This document shows, piece after piece, positions 46,896-55,932 of a stretch of DNA of 64,000 bases. The first letter of the stretch is position 1. Each line of letters begins with the position of its first letter. Origin of the DNA: an uncultured Eubacterium sp. (GTDB taxonomy: Bacteria; Bacillota; Clostridia; Lachnospirales; Lachnospiraceae); contig CAMUHY010000004.1 of the NCBI GenBank assembly GCA_947088865.1, forward strand, positions 1-64,000, given 5' to 3'. A program made the position numbers and the translations under genes. Under the pieces are notes generated by a model. The model was given only the letters and a program-made list of their open reading frames with translations. It was not told the DNA's origin and made no database searches.

Positions 46896-47771
46896 CTAAT
46901 AAAGTTTAATTTCTTTGCTTTCATTCGCAAAAGATATTTTATTTATCTTAGCATATTGTTCTGCCTGCGAACCTGGCACACCTATTATTTGAAAAAAAGA
47001 AACAGTGTTGTATCCTTTTATTTTAAAAGTCATATGTGTTTTATCATACTCTCTGTCTTCCATAATGCCAACCGCCATTTTGCCAAACTTCTTGACACTT
47101 TCAGGAATCCTCAATACTTTTAATGCAGGACAATGAAAAAACGCATAATCACTTAATTCACAAATGCCGTCTTCAAGCTCTACATGTTCTAATACCTCAC
47201 AATCAGCAAATGCTTCATCACAGCTTATTACCGTTTTAGGTATCACTACACTGCGCAAATATTCAGAATCAGAAAAACAACTATCAATTATTTTTGTTCC
47301 TTGTGGAAATTCAAAATGTTCTATTGCGGTTCCTCCAAATGCCTGTGAAAAATCTTCAACGCTATTTGGAATTTCGATATGTTTTAATGAAAAACAACTA
47401 TTAAAAGCATATGTCAAATCTTTAACACCTTCTGGCAAAGTGACTTTTTCAAGACCTTCACAGCCATAAAAAGCGCCAATAATAGACACTATACCTTTTG
47501 GAATCACTACACTTTTCAACTCATAAAATCCATCAAATGTTGAATCAAGAGAAACTACCTTTTTGTTATCAACCATTTCTGGCACATGAATATGAATCTC
47601 ATTTCCATTATAGCGCAATAATTCAATACCATCTTCTACTATATCATATGTCCACAGACCGTCCAGACTGGTAAATATTTGATAATCTTCTTCATCTTCA
47701 AACTTGTAAAACCAATCATAACTTTCCCCTGTTGCATATCTGCCTCTATTATCACTGTAATATGGTTTCAT
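46896..47771 (-). CDS. Leucine-rich-repeat protein (BspA type)
   Basis: 291 residues. About nine BspA-type repeats run from residue 60 to 245 (LKSVVIPKGIVSIIGAFYGC, LEKVTLPEGV, LKHIEIPNSVEDFSQAF, LRSVVIPKTV, LKVLRIPESVKKFG). No signal peptide or anchor is present, so it may act inside the cell or be released by another route. Such repeats bind proteins. It overlaps the upstream membrane gene by 4 bases and is its operon partner. GGAGG lies before the ATG. Confidence 0.85.
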   Translation of the reverse strand: MKPYYSDNRGRYATGESYDWFYKFEDEEDYQIFTSLDGLWTYDIVEDGIELLRYNGNEIHIHVPEMVDNKKVVSLDSTFDGFYELKSVVIPKGIVSIIGAFYGCEGLEKVTLPEGVKDLTYAFNSCFSLKHIEIPNSVEDFSQAFGGTAIEHFEFPQGTKIIDSCFSDSEYLRSVVIPKTVISCDEAFADCEVLEHVELEDGICELSDYAFFHCPALKVLRIPESVKKFGKMAVGIMEDREYDKTHMTFKIKGYNTVSFFQIIGVPGSQAEQYAKINKISFANESKEIKLY

Positions 47772-48334
47772 TTATAACCTCCATTATATTGTTTGCATTG
47801 ATTCCATATGACCAATGTACTTATCACATCAAGAATTGGAATAAATTGCAGCAAGTAATGAATACTGCTTATATTTTGATACGAATACGGTAAAACAGAT
47901 GAATTTACCATCAACTTATATCTTAAACTATTAATATAAAATGCACTAACACAGCCACTTTGATAAATAAAGGTACATGTCAATATAATCGGAATTGGAA
48001 CCAAAAGAATAAAAATGCCTCTGCTGGCAACAACTAATATAAACCATACAAAAAAGCTATAAAAAAAATTCACAATATAAAATGGAATACTGCCTAATTT
48101 TAAAAGAAGCCATGCCTTTTTTAGCTCGTTATATTTCTGGTCTTTATTTGCCAAAAATGCCATCACTACGGTAACCCACCCTGTTATCACAACTACTGCA
48201 ATCATTAACAAATAAAACCAAAAAAATAATATTGCAAATCCACCCCATTGGTCTATAAATAACATAACAAGCACTAAAATACTAAGTATTAAATGTATAT
48301 GTAATCCTATAAAAAATAGCTTTGCACTTTTCAA
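47768..48334 (-). CDS. Small multi-pass membrane protein
   Basis: 188 residues from a TTG with AGGAG about 8 bases upstream. Four hydrophobic segments are evident (residues about 5-27, 33-60, 80-118 and 150-170). No transport motif is recognised. It shares 4 bases with the leucine-rich-repeat gene. Its promoter region contains a run of nine G, discussed separately. The pair could form a surface or membrane-associated unit, but function is unknown. Confidence 0.75.
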   Translation of the reverse strand: MKSAKLFFIGLHIHLILSILVLVMLFIDQWGGFAILFFWFYLLMIAVVVITGWVTVVMAFLANKDQKYNELKKAWLLLKLGSIPFYIVNFFYSFFVWFILVVASRGIFILLVPIPIILTCTFIYQSGCVSAFYINSLRYKLMVNSSVLPYSYQNISSIHYLLQFIPILDVISTLVIWNQCKQYNGGYK

Positions 48335-48373
48335 AATGGGTTCTCCTTTATTCTATAACATTATTAAAACTTT

Positions 48374-48411
48374 ATTTAACCTTATCGCAATGGGGGGGGG
48401 TATAAAGTAAA
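48374..48411 (-). promoter_or_regulatory. G9 tract in putative promoter spacer (possible phase switch)
   Basis: On the minus strand TTTACT (48411-48406) and GATAAG (48386-48381) are 19 bases apart and the spacer contains C9 (48400-48392). One or two fewer C would give the ideal 17. The tract lies about 58 bases upstream of the membrane gene start and is striking in AT-rich DNA. Confidence 0.5.
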
Positions 48412-48437
48412 CAGTAAAGCAAATTACAACTATCCAT

Positions 48438-49037
48438 TTAACTAAAGTTTAAGAAACTATCCTCAAATTCTTGTTCTGTATATGTAAAAACTTCCTGAAA
48501 ATATAATTTTTCAAATCGTTCCAAGCCAAATCGAATATATTTCTTTTTGGCTTTAGAATAAAAATACTTGCCAATTCTAGCTTTTGAACTGTCTTGATTT
48601 TTTATTTTGCAATCTTTAGATGAATTTTTATTATCATAATCCTCAGATGAATTTTTACCTTCATTATATACTAATATAAAATTCACATGCTCTCTGCAAA
48701 ACGATATATTTTTCCCAACAATATCATTAAATATCAAAAGACTGTCATATATTTTATTATATACATTAAAAATTGTGTGAGGTTTTATTATTCCATTTTT
48801 AAACTCAATAAAATACAACTCTCCATTTTTATCAATATAAAGTGCATCATTTGAACAAGGTGTATAAGAAAGTTTCATACCTTTAATATAACTTTCTTTC
48901 ACTTTATCAAAATTAACAACTTGCATTTCTGAATTTGTCATACATTCAGGATTGGGGCTATCGGAATCTTTTGATGTTTCCTTTAAGGAAGACATATTTT
49001 CTTTAAAAAGTGCTATCTTATCATATTGTATTTCCAT
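48438..49037 (-). CDS. Putative PD-(D/E)XK-like nuclease partner of the AAA ATPase
   Basis: About 199 residues. NDALYIDKNGELYFIEFKNG near residue 64 matches the restriction-type core (D...ExK, here IEFKNG). I see no other family mark. The start at 49037 follows GGAG with eight bases. The gene overlaps the AAA gene's end by 17 bases, so the two are translated together. The pair has the layout of nuclease-ATPase defence modules, though TOPRIM and HNH are absent. The C-terminus is lysine-rich. Confidence 0.55.
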   Translation of the reverse strand: MEIQYDKIALFKENMSSLKETSKDSDSPNPECMTNSEMQVVNFDKVKESYIKGMKLSYTPCSNDALYIDKNGELYFIEFKNGIIKPHTIFNVYNKIYDSLLIFNDIVGKNISFCREHVNFILVYNEGKNSSEDYDNKNSSKDCKIKNQDSSKARIGKYFYSKAKKKYIRFGLERFEKLYFQEVFTYTEQEFEDSFLNFS

Positions 49038-50313
49038 TTTCATACTCCAAATTTTCTAGCTTTTGTAATGGCTGTGCCAATTTATCATAAAGAACTTCTG
49101 TTTTACCTGTAACATCTAAAATAACAGCATTTCCATCTTGGTCTTCAGCAAGATAATATTTACATTTATCATCTATTCCATACTTTTGAGAATAAACTTC
49201 TATCGCATTCAAAAAATAAGGACTATGCGTATTTAAAAGAATATTAGCATCAAATTCTTTCTGAATTAAAACAATACTTTCAGCAAATTTCAACTGCCAT
49301 TCTGGATGTAGATGTATTTCTGGCTCATCAAGAATAATCATTCCATGTTCATCAATTATTCCGCTTTGCAATAATTGTTTTAAAATAACAAAACTTTTCA
49401 TTCCTGTTGAAAGGTTTACCATATCTAAACTACCATTGAATTTTTCTTCTTTGTATACAAAATCTTTTCCTTCTTCTGCCTGTAAACTGCCACTACAAAC
49501 ATCATTCATTATTTTTAATATTTTTTCTAACTTTTTTTCAGCAATAATTTCATCAATAATCGTAAAAGCAAAGGGGTCTTTTTCTTTTCCATTCACTATT
49601 TTATTAAGCAAATCTGCTCTATGCTCAAATGCTGTAAATCTTGTAAATATCATTCTTATATTTAAATCTTCCAATACAAATGGGTCATCTATATAAATAA
49701 TTTCCTTTGTTAAACTTATATAATTATTTATATGAATTTCTTTGTTTTTTACAATTTCAAAATCAATCATATTATTTTTTACAGTTAATTTTACAGTTGT
49801 TTTTCCATCATCTTCAATATTATTCAAGTTACCAACATTCATTGCAAATTCAGCTTGTAATCTTTTTCTTAAAATAGTTTTTCCTATTTCATTATCTTCT
49901 AATTTTAAAAATATACAAATTTTTTCAGCTAATTTTTCTAATTCTGCCTGTGGTATGGATTGTTGTATTTTTTCTCCATTATCTGTATAAAATTGTTCTA
50001 ATTCTTTTATTAAACCAGACCTATCTATAAGAAATATCTCTTTAGAACTTAGTATCTTTTTTGCAAGAAGTTTTATATCAGCAAACCTTATAAAAGGATT
50101 AGCATAATCAAAAGTTGACAATACTCTTTCCATTGATTTTATTCGTTCTTCTCGAATCTGCTCTTCAATTTCGTAAAAAGAATGAAATATACAAAAAAGC
50201 ATTTTTCCAACGGTACTTTTTCCAGTATTATTTTCGCCGGCAATAACCGTAATACCATTTAATTCAACATCTGCATATTTTATTTTTCCTACATTTTTTA
50301 ATTCTAAATTCAT
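49021..50313 (-). CDS. AAA ATPase (AAA_15/OLD-like, ABC-type)
   Basis: 430 residues. Walker A is GENNTGKST near residue 27, the signature-like NLSTGMKSF near 300, Walker B MIILDEPEIHLHPEW near 330 and the following H-loop NTHSPYFL near 357. The central helical region is the SMC-like arm. There is no TOPRIM, so the nuclease function would come from the overlapping downstream gene. Relatives occur in anti-phage and mobile-element systems. ATG 50313 is preceded by a weak site. It leads the two-gene unit. Confidence 0.85.
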   Translation of the reverse strand: MNLELKNVGKIKYADVELNGITVIAGENNTGKSTVGKMLFCIFHSFYEIEEQIREERIKSMERVLSTFDYANPFIRFADIKLLAKKILSSKEIFLIDRSGLIKELEQFYTDNGEKIQQSIPQAELEKLAEKICIFLKLEDNEIGKTILRKRLQAEFAMNVGNLNNIEDDGKTTVKLTVKNNMIDFEIVKNKEIHINNYISLTKEIIYIDDPFVLEDLNIRMIFTRFTAFEHRADLLNKIVNGKEKDPFAFTIIDEIIAEKKLEKILKIMNDVCSGSLQAEEGKDFVYKEEKFNGSLDMVNLSTGMKSFVILKQLLQSGIIDEHGMIILDEPEIHLHPEWQLKFAESIVLIQKEFDANILLNTHSPYFLNAIEVYSQKYGIDDKCKYYLAEDQDGNAVILDVTGKTEVLYDKLAQPLQKLENLEYENGNTI

Positions 50314-50384
50314 ACTATCACCTAATGTCTTATATTCTTATTGCTAAAGTTTAAGTTTTACTATCTATCTAATATCTTACATTC

Positions 50385-51086
50385 TTACTGCCAAAGCTCC
50401 ACTATCCAAGTATCCTCTAATTTATTAACAATATCCGGCAAAATATTCATATAGCTTCCACAATGATTTAAAATAATGGCATCACTGCTAATTACACCTG
50501 ATAATTTCTGCAATGTTCGGTCTACATCATGTATAACAATCACTTCAACCATGATAGAATACTCTTTTGCAGCTTCCAAAATTAACAATTTTAATCTGCC
50601 TGAATTAGAGACAGGCGCATCTAAATAAAATACAGCATTTTCAACATCTTTATTTTCTAATTCTTTAAAAAGAAGATGAATGGCTGATTGAGTTTGCTCT
50701 ATAATGCGATAGGTGCCGCGAAGCCCTGCTAAATCTCTTATTGTACCATCCATACACCGCATAAGAAGAGAATGAGACAATGCTACCTCTAAAGTAATAA
50801 TTGTATTAAACCCATCAATATGAACTTCTTTACATAAGGTTTCTTTTTTCTTTCTTTTTTCTACATCTATATCGGGCGATATACTGCGTGCCAACGCCAA
50901 ACGCTGACGCTCGGACAGCATATAATGATTGCCGACAAATGTTGTTGCATTTTTTACGGAATAACCACGATTAAGCAAATACAATGTATCTTTTGCCGCC
51001 TCTTTTAATTTTTGCAGCTCAACGCCCATAAATTGCAATCTATCCTCTGGCACATAACCACGTCTTGCATTTTTATCATCATACAT
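50385..51086 (-). CDS. DUF434/DUF5616-type protein
   Basis: About 233 residues. The N-terminal third (RGYVPEDR...LYLLNRGYSVKNAT, VGNHYMLSERQRLALARS) is the DUF434 pattern, and the rest (DGFNTIITLEVAL, RDLAGLRGTYRIIEQT, YLDAPVSNSGRLKLLI, DAIILNHCG) matches the associated DUF5616-like domain. The invariant aspartates suggest a nucleotide- or RNA-related enzyme, but no activity is known to me. ATG 51086 is used; the preceding bases are leader motif F, which supplies GGAAG. No partner gene is on its strand nearby. Confidence 0.75.
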   Translation of the reverse strand: MYDDKNARRGYVPEDRLQFMGVELQKLKEAAKDTLYLLNRGYSVKNATTFVGNHYMLSERQRLALARSISPDIDVEKRKKKETLCKEVHIDGFNTIITLEVALSHSLLMRCMDGTIRDLAGLRGTYRIIEQTQSAIHLLFKELENKDVENAVFYLDAPVSNSGRLKLLILEAAKEYSIMVEVIVIHDVDRTLQKLSGVISSDAIILNHCGSYMNILPDIVNKLEDTWIVELWQ

Positions 51087-51120
51087 ATTATTCTTCCATT
51101 CTGAAGCGTAGAAATTGTGC
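51087..51120 (-). promoter_or_regulatory. Leader motif F, copy 3
   Basis: On the minus strand TTGCACAATTTCTACGCTTC then AGAATGGAAGAATAAT runs directly into the DUF434 ATG. It matches the leader motif of the 45941 gene and the displaced copy at 31253. Confidence 0.65.
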
Positions 51121-51249
51121 AATAAAAATTCATAAAAATAATTCCTATTATCACATTAAACCCTATCTATAACACTTTGATACAAATAGGCAACAAACTT
51201 ACGCAAAATAATTTATTGTTAAAATATTTTTTATAAAAATATATATTAG

Positions 51250-51370
51250 TCAAACGGATATTCGCAATCCGCTACACTACTTGCTCAAACCATCTAGCTG
51301 CTATCGCAACGCAAGTCCCCACACTTATACCTACAACATTGAAATGGGGGACTTCTTTGATGAGGTTAAA
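51250..51370 (+). repeat. Repeat family A, shorter degenerate copy
   Basis: CAAACGGATATTCGCAATCC begins it and GATGAGGTTAAA ends it. The right-end hairpin (AAGTCCCC...GGGGGACTT) is kept, while the inner TTTCAGT stem of the 42151 copy is lost. Confidence 0.7.
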
Positions 51371-51612
51371 TAAATTAAAATTTAACTTGCCACATATATA
51401 CTTAGATTACACACCATTTAAAATATATATATTTTATTTAGTATATCATTGTAAAATATAAATGTCCAGTTAAATACTGCTCGTGGAAATAAATCGCGGA
51501 AATAAATTACATTTGGATATTGACATTTTAAAATCCTTTCGCTATACTTTCCACAAATGGTATAAAAATCCATAAATAAAACAATAAACCATAAATTGAA
51601 AGGAGGACAATT

Positions 51613-51687
51613 ATGAAACAGTTAATAAAACACAAAAATAATTTAATAGTAGTTAATAGAGGTCTAGTTGTCCTATTACAATTTTAA
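51613..51687 (+). CDS. Possible 24-residue leader peptide
   Basis: ATG at 51613 follows a strong GAAAGGAGG and encodes 24 residues with a basic start (KQLIKHKNN) and a hydrophobic end (LIVVNRGLVVLLQF). It stands at the head of a 340-base untranslated stretch before the MoxR gene. It could be a regulatory leader, a small membrane peptide or a toxin of a type I pair. Coding status rests only on the ribosome site. Confidence 0.45.
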   Translation: MKQLIKHKNNLIVVNRGLVVLLQF

Positions 51688-51689
51688 GG

Positions 51690-52025
51690 TTTTATATAAA
51701 TTATCTTTTTTATATATGTAATAAATATTTGTTATACATTTATTATATATAAAATCTTTATCTAATTTTATTAAACATAAGAATAACTTACAAAGTATGT
51801 TATTCATTATGTATTATTCATTATTCTTATAGCTGTATGTTTTAAATACACTGCTACAAAAGGATTTCTAGTCTCTGCTAACCTACTATAAAATAAGAAT
51901 TTTATATCCATCAGCAAATCAATAAATGTAATTTTTCAATATATTATAATGAAATATCCTGCAATAAGCGATTTGCTGTTTTATCAAAAATTTAAAAATT
52001 ATAGAAAGGTTATAGTTATCTATAT
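51690..52025 (+). other. AT-rich leader before the MoxR gene
   Basis: 336 bases without a gene. Inverted pairs include ATAAGAATAAC / GTTATTCATTATTCTTAT (about 51778-51838) and AGCAAATC / GATTTGCT (about 51923-51975). It may be a structured 5' region or an attenuator after the small peptide. No known riboswitch consensus recognised. Confidence 0.4.
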
Positions 52026-53108
52026 ATGAATTTACCAATCACAGTTACACAAAACGATTTATTAGAAATACTTTTAAATGTTGCACTTGTTCGACCAGTG
52101 TTTATATGGGGTGCGCCCGGAATCGGAAAATCAGCACTTGTTGAACAGTTCTCCAAAGAAATAGGAATGCCTTGCGTCTCACTTTTAGGAAGCCAACTTG
52201 CACCAGAAGATATTATTGGCATTCCACAAATTCAAAATGATGTAAGTACATTTTTACCACCTAAAATGATTGCAAGAAAAGAACCTTATGTACTTTTTCT
52301 TGATGAATTAAATGCTTGCTCACAAGAAGTACAAAAAGCATTTTACAGTTTAATCCATGAACGCCGAATCGGTGAATATCATCTTCCAGAAGGCAGTGTT
52401 GTAATTGGTGCTGGAAACCGCACACAGGATTCTGCTATTGTAAAAACGATGTCATCTGCACTGATTAACCGAATGTTTCATGTACAGCTAAAAGCCGATA
52501 CCAAACAATGGCTGAAATGGGCAAACAACTCTGGCATTCATGCTTGGGTCATTGATTATCTTACACAGCGCCCAGACCATTTATTTTCAGAGCCGCCAAA
52601 AACAGAAGAACCTTATTCTACCCCACGTTCTTGGCATATGTTAAGCGATGCACTCACTGAATATGGTGCTGGAAAAAGAGAAATTTCGCAAGAAATTTTG
52701 CGTGTGCTTACTTATGGAACAATCTCACCTTCCCATGCAAGTATGTTTCTTGCCTATACAAAACAACTGAAAAATACCCATTTATTAGATGATATTATCG
52801 CACAAAAAGCAAAATGGCCAAGCAAACCAGAAGAACGCGATATACTCTATTTTCTCGCTCAGTCTTTCAGAGCAAAATTGCTTCGAGAACTGCCTGAAAA
52901 TAAACAGTCAACAGGTGGAAATATCCTTTCTTTTGTTTACAGGGTAAAGACAATGATAAAAGAGCTTGCAACGATTAATTTTGAAATTGCACAGATGGTC
53001 GTATCCGCCAATGGTGATGAGGTTTTGCCCGATTGGTTTATGGTGGAGATTATTCGAGACTTACCAAGATTAGTCAATCAGAGTGCAGAAAAGAGGTATC
53101 ATGCCTAA
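52026..53108 (+). CDS. MoxR-type AAA+ ATPase
   Basis: 360 residues. Walker A is GAPGIGKSALVEQ near residue 30, Walker B YVLFLDELNAC near 90, sensor 1 GAGNRT near 130 and the arginine finger region AINR-like (ALINRMFHVQ) near 146. MoxR ATPases remodel partner proteins, usually a VWA protein encoded next to them. The ATG overlaps nothing upstream; AAAGG precedes it. The next gene begins 8 bases before this one ends, so the two are coupled. Confidence 0.92.
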   Translation: MNLPITVTQNDLLEILLNVALVRPVFIWGAPGIGKSALVEQFSKEIGMPCVSLLGSQLAPEDIIGIPQIQNDVSTFLPPKMIARKEPYVLFLDELNACSQEVQKAFYSLIHERRIGEYHLPEGSVVIGAGNRTQDSAIVKTMSSALINRMFHVQLKADTKQWLKWANNSGIHAWVIDYLTQRPDHLFSEPPKTEEPYSTPRSWHMLSDALTEYGAGKREISQEILRVLTYGTISPSHASMFLAYTKQLKNTHLLDDIIAQKAKWPSKPEERDILYFLAQSFRAKLLRELPENKQSTGGNILSFVYRVKTMIKELATINFEIAQMVVSANGDEVLPDWFMVEIIRDLPRLVNQSAEKRYHA

Positions 53109-54954
53109 TTTACATTATTACCGCTATGTTGCTCCTAATGAGAAAATCCCATATAATGAACAAATTTTTCTGCAAGGCTGGAATTTAATAGAGAATCATC
53201 CCTTGTTTGGAAAATTATTAGGGCATATCTACTTAAAACAAAAATATACATATGATGCAGACAGCGCCGCAATTGTTGATAATAAAGGTAATATTTATAT
53301 CAATATCTACTGTAAAAAAACTCGTGACGAATGGTTTTATATTATGGCTCATTGTCTGCTTCATCTGGCATTTGCACATTTTGATAAAGATACAATTCCA
53401 TCGGATGTCTATGTTGGAGATAAAATTGAAAGGAACCTTGCTGTTTGGAACAAAGCATGTGATATCTATATCACACGATTCCTTATGGATATTCAAATCG
53501 GTACACCTACTTGTAACGACCCTTCCAACGACTATACAATAAAATTAAGCAGTGAAGAAAAAATATATAGACATTTACTCTCTTTAGATGAAGATGGAAC
53601 ATTGCAGCCTTATGGCACGACTTCACATCTTCATATGGATATGATTGGTCTTAACCATCCCAATGAATATAAAAATAATGAATCCAACTCCTATGCTGCA
53701 ACATTTTATTATTCTATCTCTCACTTAACTTCTGAAACATTAAGCGATGTGGGCGGATATGTGTATGATGAAAATAAAAATACACCAACACTAAAGGCAG
53801 CCCGATGGTTTATGGGAAACTTTCCTCTTCTTGGAAGTATGGCAGCCTCTTATAAAATCATTGAGGATTATTCACTATGTATCCGAAATGAAATTGAGAT
53901 TGCCGCTGTTGATGCCATTCGAGGTGAAATATATGTAAATCCCACATGTGGGTTTAATGAAGAAGAATGGAAATTTGTGCTGGCACACGAATTTTTACAT
54001 GCAGGACTTATGCATCATAAACGATGTCAAGGAAGAAATGCGTATCTTTGGAATATCGCATGTGATTATGTTATCAATGGCTGGCTGCATGAAATGAATA
54101 TTGGTATGATGCCATCGAAAGGGATTCTTTATGATGAGGAATTAAAAGGCTTATCAGCAGAAACGATTTACGATAAAATCATAAAAGATTTAAAAAAATA
54201 TTCTCGTTTGTATACATTTCGAGGTTATAAAAAAGGAGATATTCTCGCTGATGAACTGCCAACATTTGGCGGACTGCATGAAGGTGTCCGATTAGATGAA
54301 TTTTATCGCAATGTACTTCGCGAAGGTCTGGATTTCCAGATGGAACGAGGACGCGGCTTTTTGCCAGAAGGCTTAATTGAAGAAATTTATGCCTTATCTA
54401 TGCCCGCTATTGCTTGGGACGTAAAACTTGGAAAATGGTTTGATACCTATTTTCCCCCTCTTGAAAAACATCGAACATATGCTAGACCAAGCAGACGCCA
54501 AAGTGCTACGCCAGATATTCCCCGCCCAAGAACAGTACTTTGTGAAATCGATGAAAAAAATCGGACATTTGGCGTTATTATTGACACTTCAGGCTCTGTG
54601 TCAACAAGAGAGCTTGGTATGGCATTAGGCTCTATTGCAAGTTATGCTGTGGCAAAAGACGTCCCTTTTGTCCGTGTCGTTTTTTGCGATGCCAGCGCAT
54701 ACGATGCTGGTTATCTTTCCCCAGAAGATATTGCAAGGCAAGTCGAAATTAAAGGACGCGGAGGAACGATTTTACAGCCAGCCGTCCATCTTCTTGAACA
54801 TGCAGACGATTTTCCTAATGATGCGCCTATTTTAATTATAACAGATGGGTTTATAGAAGAAAATTTACATGTTCACCATGAACATGCTTACCTTTTGCCA
54901 AAAAATGGAAAGTTACCTTTCCATACAAAAAGCAAGATATTTTATTTTGAATAA
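53101..54954 (+). CDS. Duplicated metallopeptidase-like (DUF2201) protein with C-terminal VWA
   Basis: About 617 residues. The first half repeats the module in the second: MAHCLLHLAFAHFD then WNKACDIYITRFL (near 82-130), and LAHEFLHAGLMHH then LWNIACDYVINGWL (near 295-330). The second keeps HExxH and looks catalytic; the first has Cys for Glu and is likely inactive. The C-terminus is a VWA domain with MIDAS DTSGS near 498, the GGT motif and ITDG near 586. MoxR ATPase and VWA peptidase act together; known relatives include ternary conflict systems, but no third component is evident here. ATG 53101 has AGAGG upstream. Confidence 0.88.
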   Translation: MPNLHYYRYVAPNEKIPYNEQIFLQGWNLIENHPLFGKLLGHIYLKQKYTYDADSAAIVDNKGNIYINIYCKKTRDEWFYIMAHCLLHLAFAHFDKDTIPSDVYVGDKIERNLAVWNKACDIYITRFLMDIQIGTPTCNDPSNDYTIKLSSEEKIYRHLLSLDEDGTLQPYGTTSHLHMDMIGLNHPNEYKNNESNSYAATFYYSISHLTSETLSDVGGYVYDENKNTPTLKAARWFMGNFPLLGSMAASYKIIEDYSLCIRNEIEIAAVDAIRGEIYVNPTCGFNEEEWKFVLAHEFLHAGLMHHKRCQGRNAYLWNIACDYVINGWLHEMNIGMMPSKGILYDEELKGLSAETIYDKIIKDLKKYSRLYTFRGYKKGDILADELPTFGGLHEGVRLDEFYRNVLREGLDFQMERGRGFLPEGLIEEIYALSMPAIAWDVKLGKWFDTYFPPLEKHRTYARPSRRQSATPDIPRPRTVLCEIDEKNRTFGVIIDTSGSVSTRELGMALGSIASYAVAKDVPFVRVVFCDASAYDAGYLSPEDIARQVEIKGRGGTILQPAVHLLEHADDFPNDAPILIITDGFIEENLHVHHEHAYLLPKNGKLPFHTKSKIFYFE

Positions 54955-54957
54955 AAA

Positions 54958-54982
54958 TGTGTTATAAAAAACACCTTTTTAA
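54958..54982 (+). terminator. Terminator after the MoxR-VWA pair
   Basis: GTGTT-ATAAAA-AACAC followed by CTTTTT ends the plus unit. Confidence 0.65.
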
Positions 54983-55007
54983 TATATAGGCAAATCTTTA
55001 GTAAACT

Positions 55008-55910
55008 TTAGGTTTGCTTACAAGTATAAACTTGTTCTTTAGGCAATAATGGTTGAATATCCATTCCTGCATTTTTTTTATTATATAAATCTTTCACATA
55101 AGCTGTAATATCTTCAATATGAACAATCCATTCATTTACATAAGATTTTACAGCTTTTCTTCTAAGCCCTAATTGTATAGAACGGATTTCTAAAGGATTT
55201 CCATCAATATCCCGTTCCGGGTCCCACTGACATCTTATATCAGATTTTTGTACTTGCTCTTTCCATTCTTCAAAGCTAATCCCCATATTTTCATTATGTG
55301 TAGACGCAATAGCATGTTGGACAATATAGTCAAATCCTTCTCTTTTTATATCAATTGCTAACACTCTCTCCTGACCACTTTTTGTTGCCCAGCCGCAGCG
55401 ATACATCATCCAAAGAAAAGAAGGTTTAATCCATGTCATTCTATCCATTTTAAATTTCTTCCCAAATGTGCCTAACTGGATAGCCTCATCTGCAATATCA
55501 TCACAATAAGCCTGATATACACGAATGGTGTTTTCAGAATAAACTGCTCGAATTTCTTTTTTATTCATTTTTGCCACCCCTATTAATTTTTCTTTGATAT
55601 TTCTTAAAAAGGTCATTTCTAAATCTTGAAATTTCCATTCTGTCTCTTTTTCATAAAATAAAATATATTGGTCAATAATTTCTATCAAATGCTTTTTGCT
55701 TCCACCTGCCGAAATATAATTTTTCGCATCATCAAGGCATCTTTGCTCATATTTATCACCGCCCAACTTACCTTGTGCAAATCTTCCCCCAGTCTCTATT
55801 ATCATGCCATCATATGACTGAATTTTTCTTTCAAACTCAGTTAAATATTTCATCTTCGTATGATGACAATTCCATTTTTTCATCCATTTTTCACTCATTT
55901 TTTCGCCCAT
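55008..55910 (-). CDS. DUF4291 protein with an extra N-terminal domain
   Basis: 300 residues. Residues about 115-290 match DUF4291: IRAVYSENTIRVYQAYCDDI, IQLGTFGKKFKMDRMTWIKP, FLWMMYRCGWATKSGQERVL and IQLGLR. Residues 1-110 are an added helical part (FERKIQSYDGMIIETGGRF, LDDAKNYISAGG). DUF4291 proteins have no established reaction to my knowledge. ATG 55910 has GGGAGG four bases upstream. It is convergent with the MoxR-VWA pair. A family A repeat lies upstream. Confidence 0.8.
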   Translation of the reverse strand: MGEKMSEKWMKKWNCHHTKMKYLTEFERKIQSYDGMIIETGGRFAQGKLGGDKYEQRCLDDAKNYISAGGSKKHLIEIIDQYILFYEKETEWKFQDLEMTFLRNIKEKLIGVAKMNKKEIRAVYSENTIRVYQAYCDDIADEAIQLGTFGKKFKMDRMTWIKPSFLWMMYRCGWATKSGQERVLAIDIKREGFDYIVQHAIASTHNENMGISFEEWKEQVQKSDIRCQWDPERDIDGNPLEIRSIQLGLRRKAVKSYVNEWIVHIEDITAYVKDLYNKKNAGMDIQPLLPKEQVYTCKQT

Positions 55911-55932
55911 TTTTCCTCCCGTTTTTACATAG

